Assembly (NCBI GenBank): GCA_938004075.1
Contig: CALKWP010000127.1
Span: forward strand, 1-50,588
Length of the DNA stretch: 50,588 bases
Reading direction: 5' to 3'
Source of the DNA: an uncultured Methanomassiliicoccales archaeon
GTDB taxonomy: Archaea; Thermoplasmatota; Thermoplasmata; SG8-5
The first letter of the stretch is position 1; every line of letters begins with the position of its first letter. The notes below the pieces were generated by a model. That model made no database searches. It saw only the letters and a program-made list of their open reading frames with translations, and was not told the origin of the DNA. The position numbers and the translations under genes are program-made. Below are positions 1 through 10,500 of this stretch, in pieces.

Positions 1-47
1 GAGATGGTGATTCGTGACTGGAGTTCAGACGTGTGCTCTTCCGATCT
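1..47 (+). other. Illumina P7/index/Read2 adapter left on the contig end
   Basis: Positions 1-5 match the end of the P7 oligo, 6-13 (GGTGATTC) sit where an 8-base index belongs, and 14-47 match the TruSeq read-2 adapter ending in CTCTTCCGATCT. Genomic sequence starts at about 48. Translated forward the adapter gives a peptide containing DWSSDVCSSDL, and in reverse it gives the C-terminal residues IGRAHV on the neighbouring nuclease fragment. Both are familiar database artefacts. Not biological. Confidence 0.97.
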
Positions 48-696
48 CCATGATATCTTTCGCGTAGAACATGTACGCTTGGACCTGAGTGAGGTTCTGC
101 TCCCTGTGGGGCTTCCCGGACTTCCATTCAACCAGGTAATTTCGCCCATCATGAGAGAACACCAGGTCCGGCTTTGCGTATGCCTTCTTCCCGTCCAGCC
201 TGAACTCGCCGAATCCGGGCGGGTCGATGAGCCATTTCCTCCTGGCTTCTGGCTCGGAATCCTGCAGCATGGAGAGCCATCTGGAGCCATAGAATGTCCC
301 GATGCTGGTCCGTATCTGCTCATGGGCTTTCTCCCTGTCCTCCGGGGCGAAAGGTATCCCAAGCCGCTTCTCGATGAGTGGCTTGCTGGTGACCAGTATC
401 TCGAACTTCTGCACTGCCATCTGCTTCGCGATTTCTTCATCTAGAATGCAATCGTTGATTTGCAGATCCTCGAGCATCTCGGCAATGGTGCCGTGAACCG
501 AATTGCCCAGCTCGAACGGTATCTTGGAGAGGTTCTTCAGCTCCAGAATTTTCTTGCTCTCGCCGGCCGGCGCGAACCGCTTTGCATAGTACTCGTACCA
601 GTACAGGCGCAGGCAAACCCGCAGCGTGTTCATCCGGGAGTAGGACCAGCCCGGCTCCCATGAGAATGGGTATCTCTTCTGTTCCATCGGAGGCAT
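48..696 (-). CDS. PD-(D/E)XK (RecB/Cas4-like) nuclease, C-terminus truncated by contig end
   Basis: Probable metal-dependent DNA nuclease of the PD-(D/E)XK superfamily. About 217 genuine residues remain. A Tyr/Arg-rich start (residues 20-40) is followed by GNSVH near 64-68, the usual upstream His motif, then the core KPD (D177), VEWKSGK (E190, K192) and a downstream Gln/Tyr (Q204, Y208). This order is typical of RecB/Cas4-type nucleases. No helicase domain or cas gene is visible, so a repair or recombination role is only inferred. The start may be either Met at 696 or Met at 687. The last six apparent residues before the stop come from adapter and must be removed. It is divergent from the large surface gene to its right. 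Confidence 0.8.
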
Positions 697-773
697 CGAA
701 AAGGTATAGGCGACAGGAGATTATGCTTTGCGGTCGTTTTTCAAATAAAATGCATTATATTGATACAATTAGC

Positions 774-790
774 AGAAACTAATTTATATG
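774..790 (+). promoter_or_regulatory. BRE/TATA promoter of the first surface-protein gene
   Basis: AGAAACTAATTTATATG fits an archaeal purine-rich BRE followed by a TATA box. Initiation about 25 bases downstream would fall near 810, upstream of the GGAGGGG ribosome-binding site at 824-830. The in-frame ATG at 788 lies inside this TATA box and so is unlikely to be the start. A second AT-rich match (803-818) would initiate too late for the chosen start. Confidence 0.5.
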
Positions 791-835
791 ATATCCTGCT
801 TTATCAAAAGTAAATATACAAGTGGAGGGGCTAGT

Positions 836-3800
836 TTGTCATCATCTGTTTCCGAGTGGGCAAAGAAGAACCTGAACGCATCATTGGCTGTACTGATAGC
901 CATTTCTTTTTTGATCAGCGCGCTGCCGATTGCGCACAGCGCCATGGTGGGGGACGAGCCGGCGACGGTCATCGCGGCGAAGACGCTGACGAGGTCGGAG
1001 CCGGTGGTCATGCTCGGAAGCCAGTTCGCGACATTTGTGGCCGCTCAATACAACGTCAACAACCTTTTCCTGTGGGCTTACAGGGACGGCGCCTGGAAAC
1101 AGATGGGCTTCCAGATTGACGAGGCGAACGGCACCTTCCTAACAAGGTCCGGCGGCTCCGCAGGCCCGCACAAGCAGTTCTACATCCCGGGCAACGGGTG
1201 GATCGACAACGATGACGAGCTATGCTTCATGTCGCACGAGACCGGCGACCAAATTAACAGGCCGATAGGGGCGCCGGGGGCGAACACGACGATTCAGAGG
1301 TATGAGATAACCGTCACTGATCCACTGGACACTTCAAAGAAGGGCTGGGCTTACCTCTTCTACCACAACACCCCGCCCACATGGACATCGGCGGATTATG
1401 TCTCATGGACGGAATCCACAAGGCTAGTGAACGCTTACGGATACTCATTGGATTACTTTGACGGGCAGACCAGACAGCTGGCATTCAACGATATGCGTGT
1501 GAAGCCCAGCATCGGCGGAACCAACACCGACATTGTGGACAGGGAGAAGAAGTTCGGGCACCTGAATGTCGGCATCGACCCCCAGAGGTGCGAGTATGGC
1601 TCGAGCACCAGAGGCCTGGAGACCTATTACCCGGGCGTGCTGGACGACGACCCGAACTACCTGAACGAGTACGGCGTGAAGGACGGGCCCGTGCGGGTCA
1701 TCAAGCATATCAGGTGGGGGTTCGGCTCGGCAAATGCAATTGACACATCCGACAAGATGGGCTGGAGAGGCCAGGTGGAGTACAAGTATTACTCCAACAT
1801 GTTCACCGAGGACGAGATAATCAACGACTATAGCAACTCTGTCCTCACTTATGCATATTACAGGTCGATAGACCACACGGCCTCTGCAACGCCGATGTCC
1901 TATTACAACAGCCAGGGCGCGACCGCCACCATAAACGGCAACACCGGCGATGATAGCGTCCCGTCCGATGTCATGACATGGGATCAGGTGTCATCCGCCC
2001 GCGGTTCATATGTGACCAGGTACAAGATTGGCGCTTTCAGCGGCGTCACCGGTCTTGAGATAACGAACAAGTGGATTGACAATTCCGCCGCAACTGACAC
2101 AGACGGCACAAGGACCGGCGCGGAGGCCGGGCGCTACGGCGAGCACGGGATTTCCTGGTACTGCCCAATAGACGATTACAACTGGTACTACTCCAGGTCA
2201 TACTATTTCACTTATTTCTTACCCGCGAACAGCCCGAATGTCGGAGCCACATATGCTTCCTATGCGGATAGCCAGCTTGTGACCAACAACCCATCACCTG
2301 CGCTGCAGGCCTGGCACGCTGACAGCTACCCGCCCGTGACAGTCATAGGCACGGTGCTAGTGGGCGGCTCTTCCAACCTGGTTGTGCCGGTCTCTACAGC
2401 TGGAAACGCGGTGATAGCCGCGACCGTGAGGGATGTCGAAACAGGCAACAGCAACATCGCGTCCGCCGTATGGACTGACGGATTCGCCAACTTCCCCGGA
2501 ACTGCGATGACAGCCACTGACGGCAGCTTCAACAGCGCGAATGAGGCAGTTCGATACACCGCCAACCTGGCGACCTGGCCAGTGGGAGTTCATGAGATTC
2601 ATGTGTACGGAACGGATGCGCTGCTCAACAAGAACGAGACATCGACCGAGCATGCTACTGTCACGATACTAGATGACCTGCCGCCGCTGACCAAGGCCGG
2701 CACAGTGCGCGTCAACGGGGCGACAACACACACGGTCCTCTTCTCGGAGACCGTGCCGGTGCAACTCACCGCGACGGTGGACGACACGAATCGCGGGTTC
2801 TCCGACATAATCTCGACGGTCTGGACGCCGCAGTTCGCAGCGTTCCCGGGAACAGCCATGGGTGCAGCTGATGGCGATTACGATAATTATCTTGAAAACG
2901 TGGAAACCACACTGGACCTCCCGAGCTGGAATGCGGGAGTGTACAATGTCCATGTCTACGGCACGGATGCCGTGCCGTTGCAGAACCAGGTGTCCACGGA
3001 GAAGGCAGTCGTCACCATCATCGACGACGTCGCGCCGCTGACCACCGGGGTGCTTCTGAACGGCCAGCCATTGCTGTCGATGGGCATCACTGACGACCCG
3101 ATACTGGAGCTCACCGCCCTTGTGGACGATGCAGGGCGTGGCGGGACAACCATCGCCGGCGCCAACTACACGATTGGCGCGCAGATGTGGGGCAGTTCCG
3201 TCGTGATGGACCCGGTTAACGTGCTGGACAGCGCCACCGAGGCGTTCTCCAACGTGATCGATGTGACCGGGTGGTTCCCTGGCACTTACCTGTTCTACGT
3301 TTACGGCAGGGACGCGGTGCCCAACTGCGACAACGCCAATGCCCCGTTCGCGACGCTGATAATCACCAACGAGTTCGCGCCGGAGGTCAGGGACGTTCTG
3401 ATTGACGGAGTACCGGAGATATCAATACCGTTCTCCAACAGGGGCCTGCACACCCTCACCGCAACGCTTGACGACACGGATCGCGGCGACAACATAATCG
3501 CAGGCGCAAATCACACAGTCGGCATGGTGAACTGGCCGACGAGCATGCCAATGACGCCGGTGGGCGACCTGGACTCTCCCATCGAGGACTTCACCGCCAC
3601 TGTTGACACCGCCGGGTGGACGGTCGGATCGCATGACCTTTACGTCTACGGGTGGGACGAGGCCAACGATTGCAACGCCACCTCCCAGGCCTTCGCCAGG
3701 ATTGTCATTTACGATGATGTCAAGCCGAACGCTGACACCGTACGGATAAACGGCCAGGAGTTCTACGAGACCAACAATATGTTTGCCGGAACGGTCGCCG

Positions 3801-6800
3801 TCACCGCATGGGTTGACGACAGAACAACAGGCAACACAGTAATCGGCGGTGCGAACTTCACGGTCGGGCCGGCAAAATGGCCAGGCGCAGCAATGTTACC
3901 GGTCAACGCTCTGGACAGCGCCAGGGAGCAGTTCACCGCCACCCAGGACATCACTGGCTGGACTGCCGGAATATACTATTTCTATGCATACGGATGGGAC
4001 AGCGTCCCGAACCGCAACCCGGTCCCGGGCGCTTTCGCCACGCTCATAATCCACGACGTGATGGCGCCGACCATCAACAACATCCGCATCAACGGCACGC
4101 CGATATTCACGATAGACTATGCCAACGCGACGACGGTCGAACTCACCGCGCTCCTTGACGACACGGGGCGAGGGAACTCGGAAATAGCTGGCGCGAACTA
4201 CACGATGGGCTTCAGGGACTGGCCGAGCGCGTTGCCGATGGCTACGCGCGACGACGAGGCCTATGCGGACGTTCCCGTGGCCGGGACTGTGAGCGGCACC
4301 TACCAGAGGATTCGGGAGAATCCGGACGACGGGGTGTATCAGGATATCACTGAGGCAACGACAACCGGCCAGACGCTTTACAATTATGCATCGGGAACCG
4401 GCACGAACAAGTGGGCCTATGTCGTTGACAGCGACAGCGCGCCGATGGAAGATGCACCCAATTCGCAGACTGTGTTGACCTCAACCCAGTACACGCAGAT
4501 TAGCGCATCCGACAACAGCCGGTACACATCAATAGACCCAGGATACGATGATTATGTCAGCATAAGATGCAATCTTTACCTCGCAACTCCGCCCACGCTA
4601 TCCAGCCAGGGCATCACGCTGTCATGGGAGGGTTATGTGTCCAGAGCCGGGAATGTCAATATCTACGCCAGGAACCAGGTTGCTGGAACGTGGACGCAGG
4701 TAGTCAGCTCTGCGGCGGCTACATCTGCCGCAGGCGAATCGACAATCTCAGGCACGCTGACCGGCGTGACATGGGCTAACTACATCGCAGGCGCCAGCAA
4801 CGAGTTCATATTCCTTGTTCAATTCATGACTCGGGACCCTCTGATTGGCACAACCACCATGACCACTGACTACATCAGCGCCAACGTGCAGCACAACGTA
4901 ATCGGCCTGGAGCACCGCTGGCGCTTCGACATGGGCTCCAACCCGACCTTCTATGTTGATGCGAAGAACCCGGCCACATCGGACAGCATTTTCAAATTCC
5001 AGTATTCCACGAACGGCGGAACGGCCTGGAGCGACTTCCCCGCCAACATCCAGTACGCGCCGGGCGAGGTTGATGTGCTGAAATCGTCAACGATACCGCT
5101 GGCCACTTACTACGACACTTTCCTGGTGAGAGTTGTGACACTCAACCCCGGCCCCAACGCCGACACCTTCTCGGTGGACAGGATGTGGGCCACCGGGCAG
5201 TTCAACAACAACCCCGAGGCGGTTTACAAGGTCATCGACATCTCTAACTGGCAGCCCGGGGAGTATCAGCTTTATGTTTACGGCTGGGACAAGACGCCGC
5301 AATACAATGCCACCTCTCGAGCCTACGCTACGCTGATAATCAGCGACCACCAGGCACCGGAGGTACTGAACTTCCTGGTCGAAGGAGCTAAACAAGCCGA
5401 TGTCTGGCTGTCGCAGGGCACCATCACGCTCACGGGAACGGTGGACGATTCCCGCACCGGCAACGCGAACATCGCCTGGGGCGGGTACGCGCATGAGGAC
5501 GCGAACATGACGATAGGCGAGTACATGACCAACGACACCGCGCTGGACAGCCCGGTGGAGACATTCAACCATGTGGCCAACATCAGCGGCTGGCATGCCG
5601 GATTCAACAGGTTCTTCATGTACGGCGGCGACGCCTCCGGAATGAACAACGAGACAAAGCTGGAGAACGTTACAGTCGAGGTCAAGGACGACGTCGCCCC
5701 GGCAACGAAGGACTGGAGCACCAGGCTGGACGGCGTCACGGAGCGGTGGATAGACCCGCTGCTTACAACGACGGTGACGGTCACTGCGATCATCAACGAC
5801 ACCATGCGCGGCTGGTCGAACATAACCCGGGCCCAGTACACGGTGGGCGCGGGCAACTTCACCGGCAACTGGATGACGCCTGCTGTCGGCGGCTGGGACA
5901 ATTGCACCAAGCAGGTCACGGCCGTCATAGACGTCACGGACTGGCTGCCCGACACGTATTACATCTACGTTTACGGAACGGACTCATGGAACAACTCGCA
6001 GACGACGGTGCTCACCTATGCCATTCTGTACCTGGACAACAACGGGCCGGCAATCGAGGGGCCCTGGGCGGGGCCGACGCTGACCCTGGCGACACAGAGC
6101 CCGTACGTCTTCGTCACGGGAACATCGTTCGTCATCAAGGCCTACGGCGACGAGCGGCAGCGCGGACGCTCCGTGGTCGTCGGCGCCGAATACTTCGTGG
6201 ACACAATAGGCGCAAACGGCACCGGGACCGCGATGGCAAACGTGGGCTTCAGGTTCGACTCGGCATACGAGGGCGCCAGAGCCACAATTGACTGCTCGGC
6301 CTGGGTGCCGGGCGAGTTCCACATCTACTACATCCACTTCAAGGATGCCATGGGCGCCTGGGGCGACATGGGTTCCGTGCTGGTGATGAAGAAAGGGCCG
6401 GAATACAACATCCCTATTCAGATTGGGTGGAACCTCATCTCGCTGCCGCTGATAACGCCGAGCGGTGACCTTGCCACAATCCTTTCAGGCATTTCCTGGG
6501 ACAGGGCTTACATCTACGACCCGCTCAACCCGTATCCATGGCTATCCAACCGGAAAACCGGACTGCCGGAATTCAATGATTTCACAAATGTGGACATCAC
6601 GATGGGAATATGGGTACATGCGACCGCCGCTGGAACGCTGGCAATCTCTGGCGGAATTCCTGCTTCGCCTCAGATAATGCTTCATGCGGGCTGGAACCTC
6701 GTCGGATACCCGACGATGACTTCCAGGAACGCCGCTCTGGCGCTAACAGGCACTAATGCGGACATGATGGCTGTTTACGACAGCTCTTCGCCATCGCTCA

Positions 6801-6901
6801 TGCGGGACATAATCGGGGACTTCTCGACCGAGATCTTGCAGGCGGGAAACGGGTACTGGATACATGTGCCAGCGGATGTGGTGTGGGTCATAAACTGGTG
6901 A
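836..6901 (+). CDS. giant secreted surface protein with ~9 Ig-like repeats and a GWNLIS-type C-terminal module
   Basis: Predicted extracellular protein of about 2021 residues. I chose TTG at 836 because GGAGGGG (824-830) lies five bases upstream and the product then begins directly with a Sec signal peptide (hydrophobic core ASLAVLIAISFLISALPIA). The earlier ATG at 788 is in the TATA box. After an unrecognised ~480-residue Trp/Tyr-rich N-terminal region come about nine ~115-residue repeats (2327-6390). Each contains VDD(T)xRG, IxGANxTxG, a Trp-x-Gly-x-Tyr segment and VYGxD. Repeat six is split by a ~310-residue inserted domain (about 4250-5215). The C-terminus has two tandem GWNLIS/GWNLVG units (6420-6900). 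Many N-x-S/T sequons are present and there is no C-terminal membrane anchor. Probably an S-layer-associated or adhesive protein; function unknown. Confidence 0.85.
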   Translation: MSSSVSEWAKKNLNASLAVLIAISFLISALPIAHSAMVGDEPATVIAAKTLTRSEPVVMLGSQFATFVAAQYNVNNLFLWAYRDGAWKQMGFQIDEANGTFLTRSGGSAGPHKQFYIPGNGWIDNDDELCFMSHETGDQINRPIGAPGANTTIQRYEITVTDPLDTSKKGWAYLFYHNTPPTWTSADYVSWTESTRLVNAYGYSLDYFDGQTRQLAFNDMRVKPSIGGTNTDIVDREKKFGHLNVGIDPQRCEYGSSTRGLETYYPGVLDDDPNYLNEYGVKDGPVRVIKHIRWGFGSANAIDTSDKMGWRGQVEYKYYSNMFTEDEIINDYSNSVLTYAYYRSIDHTASATPMSYYNSQGATATINGNTGDDSVPSDVMTWDQVSSARGSYVTRYKIGAFSGVTGLEITNKWIDNSAATDTDGTRTGAEAGRYGEHGISWYCPIDDYNWYYSRSYYFTYFLPANSPNVGATYASYADSQLVTNNPSPALQAWHADSYPPVTVIGTVLVGGSSNLVVPVSTAGNAVIAATVRDVETGNSNIASAVWTDGFANFPGTAMTATDGSFNSANEAVRYTANLATWPVGVHEIHVYGTDALLNKNETSTEHATVTILDDLPPLTKAGTVRVNGATTHTVLFSETVPVQLTATVDDTNRGFSDIISTVWTPQFAAFPGTAMGAADGDYDNYLENVETTLDLPSWNAGVYNVHVYGTDAVPLQNQVSTEKAVVTIIDDVAPLTTGVLLNGQPLLSMGITDDPILELTALVDDAGRGGTTIAGANYTIGAQMWGSSVVMDPVNVLDSATEAFSNVIDVTGWFPGTYLFYVYGRDAVPNCDNANAPFATLIITNEFAPEVRDVLIDGVPEISIPFSNRGLHTLTATLDDTDRGDNIIAGANHTVGMVNWPTSMPMTPVGDLDSPIEDFTATVDTAGWTVGSHDLYVYGWDEANDCNATSQAFARIVIYDDVKPNADTVRINGQEFYETNNMFAGTVAVTAWVDDRTTGNTVIGGANFTVGPAKWPGAAMLPVNALDSAREQFTATQDITGWTAGIYYFYAYGWDSVPNRNPVPGAFATLIIHDVMAPTINNIRINGTPIFTIDYANATTVELTALLDDTGRGNSEIAGANYTMGFRDWPSALPMATRDDEAYADVPVAGTVSGTYQRIRENPDDGVYQDITEATTTGQTLYNYASGTGTNKWAYVVDSDSAPMEDAPNSQTVLTSTQYTQISASDNSRYTSIDPGYDDYVSIRCNLYLATPPTLSSQGITLSWEGYVSRAGNVNIYARNQVAGTWTQVVSSAAATSAAGESTISGTLTGVTWANYIAGASNEFIFLVQFMTRDPLIGTTTMTTDYISANVQHNVIGLEHRWRFDMGSNPTFYVDAKNPATSDSIFKFQYSTNGGTAWSDFPANIQYAPGEVDVLKSSTIPLATYYDTFLVRVVTLNPGPNADTFSVDRMWATGQFNNNPEAVYKVIDISNWQPGEYQLYVYGWDKTPQYNATSRAYATLIISDHQAPEVLNFLVEGAKQADVWLSQGTITLTGTVDDSRTGNANIAWGGYAHEDANMTIGEYMTNDTALDSPVETFNHVANISGWHAGFNRFFMYGGDASGMNNETKLENVTVEVKDDVAPATKDWSTRLDGVTERWIDPLLTTTVTVTAIINDTMRGWSNITRAQYTVGAGNFTGNWMTPAVGGWDNCTKQVTAVIDVTDWLPDTYYIYVYGTDSWNNSQTTVLTYAILYLDNNGPAIEGPWAGPTLTLATQSPYVFVTGTSFVIKAYGDERQRGRSVVVGAEYFVDTIGANGTGTAMANVGFRFDSAYEGARATIDCSAWVPGEFHIYYIHFKDAMGAWGDMGSVLVMKKGPEYNIPIQIGWNLISLPLITPSGDLATILSGISWDRAYIYDPLNPYPWLSNRKTGLPEFNDFTNVDITMGIWVHATAAGTLAISGGIPASPQIMLHAGWNLVGYPTMTSRNAALALTGTNADMMAVYDSSSPSLMRDIIGDFSTEILQAGNGYWIHVPADVVWVINW

Positions 6902-6905
6902 ATGA

Positions 6906-7409
6906 CTATTTTCGCCTTCTGCCTTTGCCGGACGCTTTGACAGGCGGCTTGCCCCGCGACAGAGCAAGAGCCAATATCACTGTGATTGCGACCACGGCGC
7001 ATATAGCCACCGCGAGGTAAATCGAATGACTAGAAACAACACCCTTCTCCGACACGAACACATTGCACTCATCCAGTGCGCTGCCCGAAACGGTGACGCG
7101 CGCAGTTCCTTCCAGTGCCCCGTTGGAGGATTCTGCCTTTACAGTGATGACATCCCCAACCTGATACCCGCCGCTCATGGAGGAGAGGTCCGCCTGGTAA
7201 TGGCCAAGCGCATCGGTTGTCGTGGATATGGTTGCATCAGTCCGGGAGTTTTTGAGGGTAACAGTGGCATTTCCTATGGTTTGGCCCCCGGAAACGCTCA
7301 CAACGCCGTATATTGCATGCGGCATGCCCTGCGCCTGCACCAAAAAATTTGCCGCTAGGCAGATGACTATGAGCAGTGAAATTGCCGGTATGACCCTTCC
7401 GAACTTCAT
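6906..7409 (-). CDS. small membrane-anchored protein with carboxypeptidase-regulatory-like domain
   Basis: 167 residues. It has a signal peptide (residues 1-27, ending LVQAQG), one PHAIYGVV-type domain (about 30-115), a C-terminal transmembrane helix (about 128-150) and a short basic tail ending GRRRK that should face the cytoplasm. The domain resembles the carboxypeptidase regulatory-like beta-sandwich: a GQTIGNATVTLKN strand, a TTDALGHYQADL segment and a GYQVGD turn. The same domain occurs at the N-termini of the proteins at 7563 and 13864, so this looks like a small single-domain member of the same surface system. It is convergent with the preceding gene, with four bases between stops. Function unknown. 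Confidence 0.8.
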   Translation of the reverse strand: MKFGRVIPAISLLIVICLAANFLVQAQGMPHAIYGVVSVSGGQTIGNATVTLKNSRTDATISTTTDALGHYQADLSSMSGGYQVGDVITVKAESSNGALEGTARVTVSGSALDECNVFVSEKGVVSSHSIYLAVAICAVVAITVILALALSRGKPPVKASGKGRRRK

Positions 7410-7481
7410 GATTTCAATCCCGTAACGTGATTTCTTTATTTACATTTTTACATTGCATATTAATTGACATTCAGTGATAAT

Positions 7482-7496
7482 GTATATATATTATAT
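7482..7496 (+). promoter_or_regulatory. TATA box for the surface-protein operon
   Basis: An uninterrupted TATATATATTATATA lies about 70 bases before the GGAGGG ribosome-binding site (7550-7555) and the ATG at 7563. It probably drives the genes at 7563, 13864 and 16551, which are spaced 46 and 17 bases apart. Confidence 0.5.
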
Positions 7497-7562
7497 AGGT
7501 ATTCTCCGAAAATACAAAGCGGGCACTCATTTTCGGGAGCCCCAAAAATGGAGGGAGTTGAG

Positions 7563-10500
7563 ATGATAGCAGAAAAACTTAACAAGGGAATGTTAGTAAG
7601 AGTCCAGGCATTTGTCCTGGTTAGCTTGATGATTGCGGCGGGGACCATCGCCATGGCTCCGGCAGTGCTGGCCGGGAATGGTTCGGGCAAAACGACGTTC
7701 GATCTGTTCGAACCGCATGCAATCTATGGCTACGTGAAAGAGGACAGCTTCGCCCTGATGTCGGGGATTGATGTCACAGTCACGAATGACCGCACCGGCG
7801 AGTTTTTGCAGGGCACCAGCGATGCCCTTGGCAGGTATGACGTAGACCTCGCAGGCCTCACAACCGGATACCTGGCCGGCGACCTTATCGTCGTCACCAT
7901 AACCAGCGGCTACAACAGCACGACCGTTGATACGTTATTGCCGGCGCAGCGCGTTGACATAATCATGGATCTGACCGATCCGGCATCCGCAGCCAGCATT
8001 GTGCCTGCCTATGACAACACCGGCACCTGGAATGTTGACCTGACAGGAGATGACGTCCTGGTGAACAACTATGCCAGCGGCATTTACTCGGTTGATGTTT
8101 ATGTTGAGACCCCGGCGACCCCGGGCACGTTCAACCTGTGGACAACGGATTATGACCCGTTCATAGGAACATTCGCGTACACGCCGGTTGATGGCGAGGG
8201 CGTTTATTATTTCTATTCAGTGGCTACAGATTACGCGGGAAATGTCGAGGTCAAGTCCGTTGCTGACGATTCCATAATATACGATATCACAGCCCCCACA
8301 TCCACAGTAACAGGGCCACTTGCCTCCGACGCGTTCACATTCCCCCTCACTTACGATGCAGCCGACCCCGGCGCAGCCCCGAGCGGCCTTGCCTGGGTAA
8401 ACATATACTACTCGGACGATGGCGGCAACACTTGGACATTCCTGATTGATTCCTTCGGCAGCCCCCAGACAGTCACTGTCCCGGCAGATGGGACATATGA
8501 CTGGTACACTGCGGCATTCGACAATGCCGGCAACTCCGAACCAGAGCCGCCGACAGACGCGACTTTCATTGAATTCACAACCATAGTTGACACAGTGGCA
8601 CCGACCATTGGCGCAACGACCGTTGACAAGCCCTACATCAACTCCCAGGGCACGTTCGGCGGCATAACGCCCCCGGTCATGGTGACCACCGAGATTACCG
8701 ATGACAACCTGGCCGCGGGCGGCTGGGCTGTTAGGGACTACCAGCAGTGGGAAGGCACAATGTACTTCACCGTCGATATTACCAACGAGATAATGCCAGC
8801 CACTTACGGCTGGGACGGCTCCTGGTATCACCTTGACGGCGTGCTTGTGACCGCGGGAATATCGCCATTCTTCGCACCAGCAGGCGACCTGTTCGTCATG
8901 GGCGAAGTGAACGGTGCAACCATTCCGGGCGACAGCATCGGCAACAACCTCCCGACCAACTACGTCACCTTCCAACCTGACGGGACCATGCCGGTCGTGT
9001 ACTCGACCGAGGGAACGCTCGATTACTCTGATGACGTCGTCGTGGCGCCAGTTCCCGGAGACACTTTCCGCGCATACAGGTACGACGAAGGCGCAGGATA
9101 CGTCGCAACCACCGCTGTCTACACCTTCACAGTGAACCCATGGGTTTCCAACCTGACAATATCGCCGGTCCCCGATGGCCAGTATGCCGTCTGCGTATCC
9201 GCGATTGACGAAGCCGGAAACACCGCGTGGACAAACGAGACCACGCCGAACCCGGTCATCACGGTGGACAACTTCCCGCCGCAAGCGACAGCGACCGGCC
9301 CTCAGACGTCCAATGTATACACTTTCGATGTAACTTACACATGGGTCGCGGACCCGCTCCCATCCAGCGGACTTCTTAACATCACGCTTTTCTACAACAG
9401 GGAATCCGCAGGATGGATGACATACGGTACAGATCCAACACCGAATGACGGTGCATTCCCTGTTGACGTCACCCTGATTGGCGGCGATGGGACTTATGAG
9501 TGGTGCCTTGTGGCATTCGACAACACCGACAACCGCGAGGATGCAGCCATTGCCACAGAAGCAACCACCCTGGTCGACACTGCTGCTCCGACAATTGGCG
9601 CAACAACTGTCGACAAGCTATATTTCAACAACCAGGGCACGTTCGGTGGCATCGCGCCTCCGGTCATGGTGACCACCGAGATTACCGATGACAACCTGGC
9701 CGCGGGCGGCTGGGCTGTTAGGGACTACCAGCAGTGGGAAGGCACAATGTACTTCACCGTCGATATTACCAACGAGATAATGCCAGCCACTTACGGCTGG
9801 GACGGCTCCTGGTATCACCTTGACGGCGTGCTTGTGACCGCGGGAATATCGCCATTCTTCGCACCAGCAGGCGACCTGTTCGTCATGGGCGAAGTGAACG
9901 GTGCAACCATTCCGGGCGACAGCATCGGCAACAACCTCCCGACCAACTACGTCACCTTCCAACCTGACGGGACCATGCCGGTCGTGTACTCGACCGAGGG
10001 AACGCTCGATTACTCTGATGACGTCGTCGTGGCGCCAGTTCCCGGAGACACTTTCCGCGCATACAGGTACGACGAAGGCGCAGGATACGTCGCAACCACC
10101 GCTGTCTACACCTTCACAGTGAACCCATGGGTTTCCAACCTGACAATATCGCCGGTCCCCGATGGCCAGTATGCCGTCTGCGTATCCGCGATTGACGAAG
10201 CCGGAAACACCGCGTGGACCAACGAGACCACGCCGAACCCGGTCATCACGGTGGATAACTTCGCCCCGGACGCTGACGCAACGGGACCTGCTTACTCAAA
10301 CGTATACATCTTTGATATCACATACACATACGTCGCAGACCCGGCTCCCTCGAGCGGGCTTCTGAATGTTTCGCTGTGGTACAACCTTGATGGAAATGGA
10401 TGGATCTGGTTCGCTGAGTCTTCTACCTTGGACGGATTGTTCCCGGTAGATATTTCCGCCCTCGGGGACGGCGTGTACGAGTGGTTCATCGCCGCGTTCG

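Noticed and set aside
4..444. 146-residue open frame on the plus strand at the contig start
   Set aside because: It starts in adapter sequence and runs antisense to the nuclease gene; it has no family features.
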